DNA of 64,000 bases from an uncultured Eggerthellaceae bacterium (GCA_910588435.1 CAJUPL010000004.1:58195-122194); one strand, 5' to 3'. Positions 25,634-35,131 are shown, counted from the stretch's first letter. Numbers and translations: made by a program. Notes: a model not told the origin generated them from the letters alone.

Positions 25634-25684
25634 GTTGCAGGCTCACGCCTGCACTACAGTTGTCGGTTGCAGGCTCACGCTTGC
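25634..25684 (-). repeat. Two tandem hairpins between J-protein and Hsp70 genes
   Basis: On the minus strand GCAGGC-GTGA-GCCTGC occurs at 25652-25637, and a near-copy (GCAAGC-GTGA-GCCTGC) lies 32 bases upstream in transcription at 25684-25669. Each is followed by AAC. Stem and flank resemble the third stem of the three-hairpin repeat at 74-91 and 5109-5127. Confidence 0.6.
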
Positions 25685-25700
25685 GATGCGAGTCATCGTG

Positions 25701-26498
25701 CTAGAAGCCGATGCCTGAGTACATGAGCATCCTTGAGATGTATGAGCAGCATGTAGGACCTATGCAAATGCAGCAGCAGATCCAGTTCGGGTCTATCCCA
25801 AAGGATGTGAACCCACGCTCAGCGCCTTGCTGGGAGTATGCCTGCTGGCGCCTCTTGAAGCTCATCTCAGCGCGTTGGTACTCTTGATTCGTGGGGTCCA
25901 TGTCACGTGCTTGTCGGATGTGATCGAATGCGGCAACCGTATTGCCTGCTCCGTTGTTCGCAAGCGCGAAGATGTAGTTCCATCTTGCATCCCTGCCAGC
26001 TGATGTGACCAGTTGCAAGCGCTGTATGGCTTCCTTGTACCTGCCTTGGTTGATGAGCGTGATGGCGTCTCTGACCTCAGGGGGGTCTGTTGGGTTCGCC
26101 TCAGGGTGGATGGGGCTATGAGAGGGGCCACCGAACCCGAAGATGTCATCGAAATCGATGGTGGTCCAGGTGTATTGCCCTTGTGCGCCCTCTTGCCCAT
26201 ATGGGTTCTGCCCTTGAGGACCTGATGAGGCTTGCCCTCCCGTGCCACCAGCGCTTCCGTATCCAGGGCTGTAAGGAGCGCTGTAGCCGCGCTTGCGCGC
26301 ATCAGATGCGGCGTACTTCTCAGGGTTGGTGATCCTGTCGTATGCCTCGTTGATCTTGTTCATCCGCTCTTCAGCGGCAGGGTCATTCGGGTTCAGGTCA
26401 GGATGGTTCTCACGCGCCTTCTTCCTGTAGGCACGCTTGACCTCATCGAGAGAGGCGTCCTTTGAGACGCCCAATATGTCATAAGGGTCTTCGATCAT
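25701..26498 (-). CDS. J-domain protein with C-terminal cysteine string
   Basis: Co-chaperone predicted to stimulate the Hsp70 next to it. It is 265 aa. The J domain is at residues 4-70 with HPD at 32-34. A Gly/Ser/Tyr/Gln linker follows to about 120, then a helical TPR-like region at about 140-225. The C-terminus carries a Cys-rich hydrophobic cluster (CCCICIGPTCC at 241-251) followed by a short hydrophobic end. It lacks the zinc domain of DnaJ. It lies between DUF5685 and Hsp70 on one strand. The Cys cluster may anchor it at the membrane or bind metal; both are inference. Confidence 0.85.
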   Translation of the reverse strand: MIEDPYDILGVSKDASLDEVKRAYRKKARENHPDLNPNDPAAEERMNKINEAYDRITNPEKYAASDARKRGYSAPYSPGYGSAGGTGGQASSGPQGQNPYGQEGAQGQYTWTTIDFDDIFGFGGPSHSPIHPEANPTDPPEVRDAITLINQGRYKEAIQRLQLVTSAGRDARWNYIFALANNGAGNTVAAFDHIRQARDMDPTNQEYQRAEMSFKRRQQAYSQQGAERGFTSFGIDPNWICCCICIGPTCCSYISRMLMYSGIGF

Positions 26499-26518
26499 CT
26501 ATTGCATTCTTCGCCTTT

Positions 26519-27328
26519 TCAAGCATCCGAGTATACATGATTGAACTTCTGCCATATGCCAGAATAGAGGATGCTCTGCATGATATGAGCATCGCGCTCA
26601 AGCGGTAGCTTCTCGAAGGTGCAAGCCGCCTCATACGCCAAGGCAGACAGCATGCACCTCATGTCATCTACGCTCATGCTGCTCATCGCCAAGGGATTGT
26701 ATGAGCCTGTCTGCTTGTCATCCTCAAGGTCCACAGCGGCATCCATCATGTACACGAGCCGCCCTAGGGCATCTCCGAAGGCGCGCATATGCTCTTCGAA
26801 GAAGCCGGAATCATGTTCGAAGAGATGTCCCAGAAGCCGCCCGAACTCATTCGCCGCTGCGTCCATGCCAGAGGTTGGGTCAGACTCTATCAAGGTGATA
26901 GCCTCCATGGACTGCTGCACCGAAGCGCATTGCTCAGGTATGCGTGCTTGCGCCTTCTCATATGCTCCATCGAGTGCCGCCTTCGCAGCCCTTGCGCGCA
27001 GCTTACCCTCATCGTTCACATCGTCTAGGCACTTGTGGTAAGCCAGCGCCACTGTGAGATCAGCGCAATAGGGCGTTGAGGAGAGGCGTGTGAACTCCAT
27101 GCGCTTTCCGGGATTCAGGATGCACTTTCCGCTGCTTGTCTCCTCTGGCCCCTCAGCAAGGGATGACATCAGCATCGCAGCGAACGTGAGGTCATGGTTC
27201 AAGGCTAGCCGGGATGCTTGTCCATAGCGCGTCTTGAGCTCTTTGCAGAGGCCACAGTAGATGGCTTGATATCGCGCCTTCTCGGCTTCTGATATCTGGT
27301 CCATCCTAGCTACGGCTATGCCGAACAA
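26519..27328 (-). CDS. DUF5685 family protein
   Basis: This 269-aa, mostly helical protein is of unknown function. Family hallmarks are the N-terminal YCGLCKEL and, further on, GKCILNPGKRM, which probably form a Cys site. DDVNDEGKLRARAAK and later acidic motifs recall metal-binding helical bundles. The start is TTG at 27328, preceded by GAGGG and immediately following the MFS stop at 27331. The order DUF5685, J protein, Hsp70 suggests that this protein is a client or partner of the chaperone pair, which is inference. Confidence 0.8.
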   Translation of the reverse strand: MFGIAVARMDQISEAEKARYQAIYCGLCKELKTRYGQASRLALNHDLTFAAMLMSSLAEGPEETSSGKCILNPGKRMEFTRLSSTPYCADLTVALAYHKCLDDVNDEGKLRARAAKAALDGAYEKAQARIPEQCASVQQSMEAITLIESDPTSGMDAAANEFGRLLGHLFEHDSGFFEEHMRAFGDALGRLVYMMDAAVDLEDDKQTGSYNPLAMSSMSVDDMRCMLSALAYEAACTFEKLPLERDAHIMQSILYSGIWQKFNHVYSDA

Positions 27329-27330
27329 AG

Positions 27331-28635
27331 CTACCCTCGATCCTCATCGCTAGAGGTCATGACCACCTCATATGACCCATCGCGGATGTTGCGCTTGATG
27401 ATCTTGTAGCAGCATATGGTGACGATGGGGATGAGGAGCGCGGTCAGACCGCCTGCATCGAAGCCAGCCTCGGCTCCAAAGAGGTCCACGATGAAGCCGG
27501 CCATGGTGGGACCGAGCGCCACACCGCATGTCATGCCGGAGCTCACCCAAGTGATGGCTTCGGTCAGCTGAGCTCCGGGGACCGCGCGCTCAACTGCGGA
27601 GTTGTTGATGATCAGGAATGGCGCATAGAACAGCGCTGCGAATGCGGAGATGACATAGAAGGCAAGCTCTGTGTCTATCAGGATCTGCAATCCATATGCG
27701 GTGCCTATCAGTACGGCGCTCACTAGGACCTGCTTGTACATGGATGCATTGATGCGGATCATGCCGAACACGAATCCCATCACAGCAGAGAGCAGCGCGC
27801 TGATCACAAGCCCGATGCCCGCGATGTTCGGGTTGCCCAGCTTCTCTGCGAAAGCAACGCTTGATGTGTCGAATATGCCGTAGAAGGCACCGGTCAAGAA
27901 CATCAAGACGAAGAGTATGCGCACCACTGATGAGGTGCGTATGATGCTCTTGCGCTTGATGTGGCCTTGTGACACGGATGCATCAGATGCTTCCTCATCG
28001 CCTGAGCCCCATCCAACAGTGGGCTCTGATCCCTTCGCAGCGCACATCATCACGACGCCAACGATGAATGCGATGCCGCCTGCCAGAAGCCCTGCGATGG
28101 GCGCGATCGTGGAGGCCATCAAGATAGCGAACGGAGGGCTCACCATGAATGCTAGGTCATCTAGCACCCCCTCGAACGAGAACACGGTGCGGATCTCAGG
28201 CACGTCTCCTTTGATGAGGCCCGTGCGGATCATATAGGTCCATCTAGCACGCACTATGGCTTGAGCATTCGGGATGCAGCCCATTAGGAGCGCGGCAGGG
28301 AAGAAGACCCATTCAGGCCCTTTCAGCGCAACGTTGGACAGCATGATGACAAGCCCTATCACAACGATTATGGCAGCCTTCCAGATCACCTTCGACTGTC
28401 CATGCTCATCTATGAGCTTGGATATCCTGGGCGATATCAGGAAGATGGAGAAGGCTATGACGGATGCCACGATGCCCGATGTCATGAAGGAGTATCCGGT
28501 GAGCGAGAGCATGCTCACAGTGCCTATGCTCATCATGGACGAGTAGAAGCGCATGAACAGGCCGGCTATGTCGAAGGGATAGGCTTGGCGCACCCTTATG
28601 ACCGACTTGTACACACCTGGGTTCACTGCTGACAT
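27331..28635 (-). CDS. Major facilitator superfamily transporter
   Basis: This 434-aa membrane protein has about 12 hydrophobic segments and a central cytoplasmic loop (SEPTVGWGSGDEEASDASVS region). The substrate is unknown; the fold resembles drug or sugar efflux members. I chose the ATG at 28635 because AAGGA lies seven bases upstream; an ATG at 28725 would add 30 residues of uncertain value. It is the first gene of the minus-strand unit continuing into DUF5685. Bases 28636-28887 separate it from the divergent SurA-like gene and hold a weak TATATT (28832) but little else. Confidence 0.85.
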   Translation of the reverse strand: MSAVNPGVYKSVIRVRQAYPFDIAGLFMRFYSSMMSIGTVSMLSLTGYSFMTSGIVASVIAFSIFLISPRISKLIDEHGQSKVIWKAAIIVVIGLVIMLSNVALKGPEWVFFPAALLMGCIPNAQAIVRARWTYMIRTGLIKGDVPEIRTVFSFEGVLDDLAFMVSPPFAILMASTIAPIAGLLAGGIAFIVGVVMMCAAKGSEPTVGWGSGDEEASDASVSQGHIKRKSIIRTSSVVRILFVLMFLTGAFYGIFDTSSVAFAEKLGNPNIAGIGLVISALLSAVMGFVFGMIRINASMYKQVLVSAVLIGTAYGLQILIDTELAFYVISAFAALFYAPFLIINNSAVERAVPGAQLTEAITWVSSGMTCGVALGPTMAGFIVDLFGAEAGFDAGGLTALLIPIVTICCYKIIKRNIRDGSYEVVMTSSDEDRG

Positions 28636-28887
28636 GAGCGCGTCCTTGCACCTTTCATGTATCGGATGGCGTATGGCTTCGAGGATAGAGGATAGCGCAA
28701 TGGATGGGGAGAGCCGCATCCTCATGCAGGAAGATGATCATATATGGTCTGGCTGTCTCATATTGAGAGGTCGCTTTATGCTCAATCTGTAAACGCATGG
28801 CATGAAGCGGCATATGCAAGTTCGTGAGTGTTATATTTTGACGCTGAGATTTTCTGCTGCATGGATTCATATTCATTGGAGGATCAG

Positions 28888-29922
28888 ATGACATCCATCG
28901 ACAATGACAGCTTGAAGGGTAGCGCAAGCCAGGAGGCTCCTTCCAAAGACGGTGCAAGCGCCATCTCTTCGAAGAAGATACCTGGGACCTCTGTTGCCGT
29001 GATGATAACGGTGCTCTTGCTGGCGCTGTTGTTCGGTGGCATATATGTGGTCACCAGCATCATAGATGCGCAGGCCGCGGCTCGTGAGATCAAGGGCAAA
29101 GGTGAGAACCCAGCTGTGGAATATCCCATAGAGGCGCGCCTTCCGAATGGGATAGCGGCGCAAGTAGGAGATGTGGAGATCCCGGAGTCAGTGGTGGAGG
29201 ACTACATCCACACGCTGCGTGAGAGGCTTGACCTCACCAGCCAAGAGGCGTGGGATGAATGGATGAAGGAGAACGGCTTCACTACGGAATCCCTTCGCTA
29301 TAGCGTGATCAAGTACTACGTGAACCTTGAGATCGTGGATCAGATGGCGAAGGAATACGGCGTTGAGCCAACAGAAGAGGACATCCAGCGCGTGCGCGAT
29401 CAAGCCTTCGCAACGCCTGAGGCTGAGCAAGCCATCAAGGAGAACCTGGAGGCACAGGGGCGCACGATGGAGGACTATGAGGCAGACCTTCGCATGTCCG
29501 CACAGCAAGAGCTGCTCCAGGATGTCGTGACGGAAGGCCTTGAGGATACGGATGCCTTCAAGAAGGGCGTCCTCAGAGCAGTGAAGAACCAGTATCCAGA
29601 ATACGAGGAAGCGGAGTCTTTGGATGAGGTGGATCCTGAGATAGTGGAGGAGATGTCCGCACAGGTTGCGTATCTGAGCAAAGCTCAGACGTATGCGAAC
29701 TATCTGAATGACTTCATGAAGGAGATAGATATCCTCTATTCCAAGATGCCAACGGATGTTGATTACAGGTCCAATTCAGATGCCTACTTCTCCCAAGAGA
29801 TCATGAAGCTGCAGATCCAAGAGATGCTCAAGAACAATGGCTTGCTGGAAGAGGATAGCCCCTTGAGCGGACTTCTTGGCACTACCGAAGAGCAAACAAC
29901 AGGTGACGCATCAGCGAACTGA
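28888..29922 (+). CDS. Membrane-anchored SurA N-terminal-like protein
   Basis: This 344-aa extracytoplasmic protein has a short cytoplasmic N-terminus, a membrane anchor at about residues 35-60 (VAVMITVLLLALLFGGIYVV) and an outer helical domain. The helical part resembles the chaperone domain of SurA/PrsA/trigger factor (IAAQVGDVEIPESVVEDYI onward). I see no parvulin PPIase domain, so it would be a holdase-type chaperone at most. The start at 28888 follows TTGGAGG; earlier in-frame ATGs have no ribosome site. htpG follows 73 bases downstream. Confidence 0.75.
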   Translation: MTSIDNDSLKGSASQEAPSKDGASAISSKKIPGTSVAVMITVLLLALLFGGIYVVTSIIDAQAAAREIKGKGENPAVEYPIEARLPNGIAAQVGDVEIPESVVEDYIHTLRERLDLTSQEAWDEWMKENGFTTESLRYSVIKYYVNLEIVDQMAKEYGVEPTEEDIQRVRDQAFATPEAEQAIKENLEAQGRTMEDYEADLRMSAQQELLQDVVTEGLEDTDAFKKGVLRAVKNQYPEYEEAESLDEVDPEIVEEMSAQVAYLSKAQTYANYLNDFMKEIDILYSKMPTDVDYRSNSDAYFSQEIMKLQIQEMLKNNGLLEEDSPLSGLLGTTEEQTTGDASAN

Positions 29923-29995
29923 CCAACATGCGCACAAGAGGGCTGCTATAACGCTCTCATGAATCAAATGAATCCTGTAGGAGGCGAAGAGGTCC

Positions 29996-31975
29996 ATGAG
30001 GAAGTTCAAGACAGAATCCAAGAAGCTGCTGGATCTGATGATCAACTCCATCTACACCAACAGGGAGATATTCCTGCGCGAGCTGATCTCCAATTCATCT
30101 GATGCAGTGGACAAGCTCTATTTCAGGAGCTTGGTGGATGATACCGTCAAGATCAACAGAGCAGACCTTTGCATCACCGTGGGCTATGACGAGAGCGCTC
30201 GCACCGTCACCGTATCAGACAATGGCATCGGAATGGATAAGGAGCAGCTGGACAAGAACCTTGGCACCATCGCTCATTCTGACAGCTATGACTTCAAGAA
30301 CGGCGGCCTTGACAAGGCAGGTCTTGATGACGTGTCGCCAGAGGATGAGATCGCCGCTGATGTGGACATCATCGGGCAGTTCGGCGTTGGGTTCTATTCC
30401 GCATTCATGGTGGGCAAGCGCGTGAAGGTCATCTCTCGCGCATATGGCTCTGATGAGGCGTGGGAGTGGGAGTCTGATGGCATAGACGGATACACCATCA
30501 AGGAATCAGAGCGCTCAGAGCATGGCACGGATGTCATCGTCTACCTCAAGGATGACACGGATGAGGAAGCATTCGGCACCTATGCAACCCAGTCAAGCTT
30601 GGAGAGGCTCATCAAGAAGTACTCCAACTACGTTCGCTATCCCATCCAGATGGAGGTCACGAAGAGCCGCATGAAGGAGATGCCTGCTGATGCAGGTGAG
30701 GATGCCCAGCCTGAGTTCGAGAACTACACTGAGGTTGAGACCATCAACTCCATGATCCCCATCTGGAAGCGCAAGAGGTCTGATGTCACTGATGAGGAGT
30801 ATGCTGAGTTCTACAAGACGGACTTCCATGACTTCGAGGATCCGCTGCGCACCATGAGCCTCCATGCTGAGGGCACGCTCACATACGATGCGCTCATGTT
30901 CGTGCCGTCGCACGCTCCATTCGACATGTGGTCGAAGGATTACAAGCGTGGCCTTGCCCTCTACAGCTCAGGCGTGCTGATCATGGACAAGTGCGAGGAG
31001 CTGGTGCCTGACTACTTCAGCTTCGTTCGCGGCGTGGTGGATTCCGCTGACCTCACCCTGAACATCTCTCGTGAGACGCTGCAGCAGAACTCTCAGCTGC
31101 GCGCCATAGCCAGAAGGCTTGAGAAGAAGGTGAAGTCAGAGCTGGCATCCATGTGCGCAGATGACAGGGATGCATACGTCTCCTTCTTCAAGGAGTTCGG
31201 CCGCACGCTGAAGTACGGCTTGTATTCAAGCTATGGCATGGCGAAGGACACCATCGCAGATCTTCTGCTCTTCTATTCGGCGAAGCAGAAGAAGATGATC
31301 ACGTTGGATGAGTACATCGCAGATGCGCCAGCGGATGCAGATTCCATCTACTTCGCAGCTGGGGAATCCATCGATCGCTTGGCTGACATGCCCATCGTGA
31401 CCACGGTCTTGGCGAAGGGCTATGACGTGCTCCTCTGCGATGAGAACGTGGATGAGTTCTGCATGATGGCAATGCAAGACTACACCCCGAAGGGGATCAC
31501 GGAGCCTGACGGCTCTACCAAGGCATGGGCTTTGAAGAACGTGGGCTCAGAGGATCTGGGCCTCACCACTGAGGAAGAGAAGAAGAAGGCAGAAGAGGCC
31601 ACCCAAGAGAACTCAGGTCTCTTCGACGCCATGAGCCGTGCCCTTGAGGGCAAGGTGCAGAAGGTGGTCGTGTCAACGCGCGTGACGGAAGCGCCGGTGG
31701 TGCTCACAACAGAGGGCGCTGTGTCCTTGCAGATGGCTCACATCTTGCGTGAGCAGCCAGGGTCAGAAGAGGGCGTGCCCGATGCCAAGATCGTCATGGA
31801 GGTGAACATGGAGCATCCCGTCTTCAAGGTGCTCCAAGCTGCTCAGGATGCAGGGGATGATAAGAAGGTCTCTGACTACTCTGAGATCCTCTTCGACCAA
31901 GCGCTGTTGGTGGAAGGCCTTCCCATAGCGGATCCTCTAGGGTTCTCTGAGCGCATCTCAAGCCTCATGGTCTGA
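29996..31975 (+). CDS. htpG: Hsp90 chaperone HtpG
   Basis: ATP-dependent cytoplasmic chaperone. It is 659 aa, slightly longer than E. coli HtpG. The N-terminal GHKL ATPase has ELISNSSDAVDKL, VSDNGIGMD and IGQFGVGFYSAFMV; the middle domain contains LTLNISRETLQQN. A TATAAC sequence near 29947 may be its -10. I did not find an inverted repeat of the HspR or CIRCE type upstream. Confidence 0.96.
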   Translation: MRKFKTESKKLLDLMINSIYTNREIFLRELISNSSDAVDKLYFRSLVDDTVKINRADLCITVGYDESARTVTVSDNGIGMDKEQLDKNLGTIAHSDSYDFKNGGLDKAGLDDVSPEDEIAADVDIIGQFGVGFYSAFMVGKRVKVISRAYGSDEAWEWESDGIDGYTIKESERSEHGTDVIVYLKDDTDEEAFGTYATQSSLERLIKKYSNYVRYPIQMEVTKSRMKEMPADAGEDAQPEFENYTEVETINSMIPIWKRKRSDVTDEEYAEFYKTDFHDFEDPLRTMSLHAEGTLTYDALMFVPSHAPFDMWSKDYKRGLALYSSGVLIMDKCEELVPDYFSFVRGVVDSADLTLNISRETLQQNSQLRAIARRLEKKVKSELASMCADDRDAYVSFFKEFGRTLKYGLYSSYGMAKDTIADLLLFYSAKQKKMITLDEYIADAPADADSIYFAAGESIDRLADMPIVTTVLAKGYDVLLCDENVDEFCMMAMQDYTPKGITEPDGSTKAWALKNVGSEDLGLTTEEEKKKAEEATQENSGLFDAMSRALEGKVQKVVVSTRVTEAPVVLTTEGAVSLQMAHILREQPGSEEGVPDAKIVMEVNMEHPVFKVLQAAQDAGDDKKVSDYSEILFDQALLVEGLPIADPLGFSERISSLMV

Positions 31976-31984
31976 TCTGGATAG

Positions 31985-33259
31985 ATGCACGAAGAGGGGA
32001 GCGGCTTCAGTGCCACTAGCGCCATCAAGCACCTGCTGTTCGCAATCGTGGTCGGGTTGGTTACGGGTGCGGCTTCAATGGCATTGTGTCTCAGCGTTGG
32101 CGTTGCGTTCGATGCGTTCAGCATCGTGCCTTGGCTCGTGTGGCTGCTCCCCATATCCGGCATCTTGCAGCTTCTCCTGTATAGGGCCTTCAAGCTGCCT
32201 TTGGGGCTATCCACAGACCATATAGTCAGGAAGATCAGAGCTGACAAGCGCATCTCGTATCTCTTGGCGCCTGGCATACTCATCACCACGTGCATGAGCG
32301 TCATCTGCGGCGCCTCCGTTGGGAAGGAGGCAGGTGCGCTCCAGATGGGGTCATCCTTGGGCTCTCTCATAGCGAAGCCATTCAAGCTCAAGCGCGTATT
32401 CAGGAAGGACGATCCAGATCCGCTGCAAGGCTATGCCGGTGCTGTTGGGATGGCGGCGTGCTTCTCCGCCTTGTTCTTCGCGCCCCTTGGCTCATGCATG
32501 TTCGTGCTGGAGCTTGCTCGCTTCAAGAAGTCCGTGGCCAAGCATGTGCTCACCATCCTGGTTTCATGCTTCGTGGCATATGGCGTTGCCTGCCTCACAG
32601 GAATCGGAGATGTGATAGCGAAGGTTGCTATCCCTGAGATCTCCTGGCCTGTAGCTGGCCAGTGCATCCTCGTTGGGTGCCTTGCCTCCATGGCGGGTGC
32701 AGCTTTCGCATTCCTCATCCGCATGGTCAGGAAGGCCTCCCTTGTCATCTACCCGAACCGCTTCGTCTGGGTGGTGGTGGGCGGGTTGGTCTTCGCCGTG
32801 CTTGTCACCTTCTTCGGCTGGGATGCATTCTGCGGTACGGGAGGCGATCAGCTGAATGCTGCTCTCGCAGGAAGCTTCGGAGCGTGGGATTTCGCCATCA
32901 AGATGCTGCTCACGCTCATATGCTTGGGGCTTTGGTTCAAGGGCGGAGAGATAATGCCGTCTTTCTGCATCGGTGGCCTCCTTGGGGCTTCCACCACATA
33001 CATGACCAGCGGCTCTCCTGAGTTCGCAGCAGCCGTTGGCGTGATGTCCTTCTTCGCGGCGTTCTCAAGATGCCCGGCAGCAGCGTTCCTCATGGGGTGT
33101 GAGATATTCGGATGGGGGATGGCGCCCTATCTGCTGATAGGGATCTCCATAGCCTTCGTGCTAGGGCGTCCTGAGGGGATGTACGGGAAGCTGGCCTTCG
33201 GGATGAGCCGCAAGCTGAAGAGGAAGAGCTCAGCTGTCGATGTGAGACCTGGGGTCTAG
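31985..33259 (+). CDS. ClC-family chloride channel or transporter
   Basis: This 424-aa membrane protein has about ten hydrophobic segments. The ClC signature GKEGP appears as SVGKEAGALQMGSSLGS, keeping the gating Glu, and the GxFxP region reads GGEIMPSFCIGGLLGA. Other anion-site residues are hard to place. It could be a Cl-/H+ exchanger or a channel. It begins nine bases after htpG and its last 30 bases overlap the 3' end of the convergent DUF2064 gene. Confidence 0.82.
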   Translation: MHEEGSGFSATSAIKHLLFAIVVGLVTGAASMALCLSVGVAFDAFSIVPWLVWLLPISGILQLLLYRAFKLPLGLSTDHIVRKIRADKRISYLLAPGILITTCMSVICGASVGKEAGALQMGSSLGSLIAKPFKLKRVFRKDDPDPLQGYAGAVGMAACFSALFFAPLGSCMFVLELARFKKSVAKHVLTILVSCFVAYGVACLTGIGDVIAKVAIPEISWPVAGQCILVGCLASMAGAAFAFLIRMVRKASLVIYPNRFVWVVVGGLVFAVLVTFFGWDAFCGTGGDQLNAALAGSFGAWDFAIKMLLTLICLGLWFKGGEIMPSFCIGGLLGASTTYMTSGSPEFAAAVGVMSFFAAFSRCPAAAFLMGCEIFGWGMAPYLLIGISIAFVLGRPEGMYGKLAFGMSRKLKRKSSAVDVRPGV

Positions 33260-34075
33260 CAACCCGTTCGGCATGACTCGGATGTCTGAGAAGCCCATCT
33301 CATCAAGCGCCTTGGCTGTTCTGTAGGGCTTGGCGCCAAGTCCGAACGGTGCGCAGTATGAGATGGCCTCCACAAGCGTTGCTGCATGCATCAGGTCTTG
33401 CATGGTGTCCACGTCAGGCACTGCGGGAAGGTATTTGACGGAAAGCCCGGCTGCCTTCGCCTTGCGGATGTATGCGGGAAGCACGGTGAGGCCTGACTCG
33501 TTGTAGAAGACCCCATCATGGCTGAAGGCGGTCTCCTTGTTCCAGCCGATGATGCTGACCCCCATCTCTTGGTCGGGGGATAGCACGATGCCCGGCACAT
33601 CCTCATCGTCAAGCTCATGCAGCGCGCAGAAGCCGCCTATGACATCATGCGTGGTGAGCGCTGGCATGTCCGCTCCCATTGACAGGATGCAGTCAGCCCC
33701 TGCATCCCACGCTTTGTTGAAGGCGTCGTTGTAGTGCTCATCGAATGTGGCGCCTGCATCTGATGTGAAGATGATCTCTCTGGGCCAAGTGCCGGAATCT
33801 TCGAATAACGCTCTCATCTGAGGCAGGTCCTCAACTGGAGCGGTGGAGATCATGAGCTGATAGGAGTCCTCAACGCCATCAGAGCTTTGGAGATCCTCCA
33901 GCATGCTGAATGCCGTCATGCAGGTCTCCACCACATCGAAGAGCATGCAGTGGTAGAGCACGCTTGCGGCTTCTGGTGAGAAGATCCCATCCTTCAAGGT
34001 TGTGAGACGCGTCTTCACGAGCCCTGGCTTCGGCACCTTGCTGAAAAGGAGCAGTATGTTCTTCCTGGTCTTCAT
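33230..34075 (-). CDS. DUF2064/TIGR04282 glycosyltransferase-like protein
   Basis: This 281-aa protein of GT-A (nucleotidyltransferase) fold opens with LLFSKVPKPGLVKTRLT, the family's nucleotide-binding segment, and has SMGADMPALT, matching the metal-binding DxP region. The substrate is unknown. I chose the ATG at 34075, where the family homology starts; an ATG at 34096 is possible and the frame reaches back into the neighbour. It is downstream of the phospholipase-like gene on the same strand. Confidence 0.8.
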   Translation of the reverse strand: MKTRKNILLLFSKVPKPGLVKTRLTTLKDGIFSPEAASVLYHCMLFDVVETCMTAFSMLEDLQSSDGVEDSYQLMISTAPVEDLPQMRALFEDSGTWPREIIFTSDAGATFDEHYNDAFNKAWDAGADCILSMGADMPALTTHDVIGGFCALHELDDEDVPGIVLSPDQEMGVSIIGWNKETAFSHDGVFYNESGLTVLPAYIRKAKAAGLSVKYLPAVPDVDTMQDLMHAATLVEAISYCAPFGLGAKPYRTAKALDEMGFSDIRVMPNGLLDPRSHIDS

Positions 34076-34103
34076 CTTGCCTAAAGGATAGCGCATGATG
34101 GCA

Positions 34104-35051
34104 TCAATCCACGCTGATGAGCTGCGCGCGAGTGGGATTCCCGTTGAAGTCATAGCCTGAGGTCACCTCATCAAGGTGCGCTGCGTCTGCTGTGAGCAAG
34201 CGCGGAACCTCACGGATGGCTGCATCAAGCGCGCTTTGATATAGCTGCCAGAAGCCCTCATCTGACACCTCTCCCGTGCCGGGATGCGTCCAAGGCATGT
34301 GCTCGTGGTTGTCGAAGATGGATTCATGCAGGAGCTCATTTCGGTGGCTCATGGCGCGTGCGAATGAATGCTTCCGGAAGAGCCTCTCTGTTCTGCCCAA
34401 TATCTCGCGCTTCAAGCCTGAGGGCGAATGCAGTGCGAAGAGCACCGTCATGTAATTCTCCACGCCAGAGATGTAGGCATCTTGCCTGATGTTGGTGGAG
34501 AAGAGGGCTGCTGCTACATGCTTGAACATGAAGGAGATGACCTCTTGCACCCGCTTGGAGGACTGCAGCGCGCAAGCTGGCTGGAACTGCTCTATGGTGA
34601 GACCTTCCTTCACGCTCAGCGCCAGGACGTCAAGCTCGGATTCTATCTCAGCGTGCACCTCATGGGCTGCATCCTCGTCCAACCCCTGGACGCCAGCTTG
34701 GATGAGCGCGTTCTGCTGCGCATAGATGAATGGATGCTCTGAGGAGTCAAGGAGATAGTGGCAGAGGAACCCCTTCGCGAAAGCCTGCCCTATGGGGCGG
34801 ATCTCATCTGGGAGCATGTTCGCTGCATCCCTCATGCAGGCTATGGTCTTAGCTGCAACTGCCCTATGCATCCTCGTGCCAAGATCCTTCGCTGCAAGCT
34901 GCGTCACATCCAACACGCTGAAGAAGAGGACGTCTGGCCCTTGGTTGCCTAGCAGGAACGCTGAGAACTCCTCTGATGAGGGAAAGGCGTCGTCCCCGAG
35001 CGCGCGATAGACGTCGCGAGCGAAGAGATAGTGCGTGATGACTGCTGGCAT
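34104..35051 (-). CDS. Zinc-dependent phospholipase C-like protein
   Basis: This 315-aa helical protein has the pattern of the bacterial zinc-dependent phospholipase C family: an N-terminal ITHYLFA with a His ligand, LLGNQGPDVLFFS (Asp), RMHRAVA and a central GFLCHYLLDSSEHPF with paired His and Asp. No signal peptide is evident, so an external phospholipase role is doubtful; members of this family annotated in Clostridia and Coriobacteria are mostly of unknown substrate. It is divergent from lysC. Confidence 0.75.
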   Translation of the reverse strand: MPAVITHYLFARDVYRALGDDAFPSSEEFSAFLLGNQGPDVLFFSVLDVTQLAAKDLGTRMHRAVAAKTIACMRDAANMLPDEIRPIGQAFAKGFLCHYLLDSSEHPFIYAQQNALIQAGVQGLDEDAAHEVHAEIESELDVLALSVKEGLTIEQFQPACALQSSKRVQEVISFMFKHVAAALFSTNIRQDAYISGVENYMTVLFALHSPSGLKREILGRTERLFRKHSFARAMSHRNELLHESIFDNHEHMPWTHPGTGEVSDEGFWQLYQSALDAAIREVPRLLTADAAHLDEVTSGYDFNGNPTRAQLISVD

Positions 35052-35131
35052 GCTGACCTCCGATGCTGACCCTTCCTGAGGATTATATGCCGCCTGTGCA
35101 AGTGGTGCGCTCGGGCAAGCCCATTTGCCTG

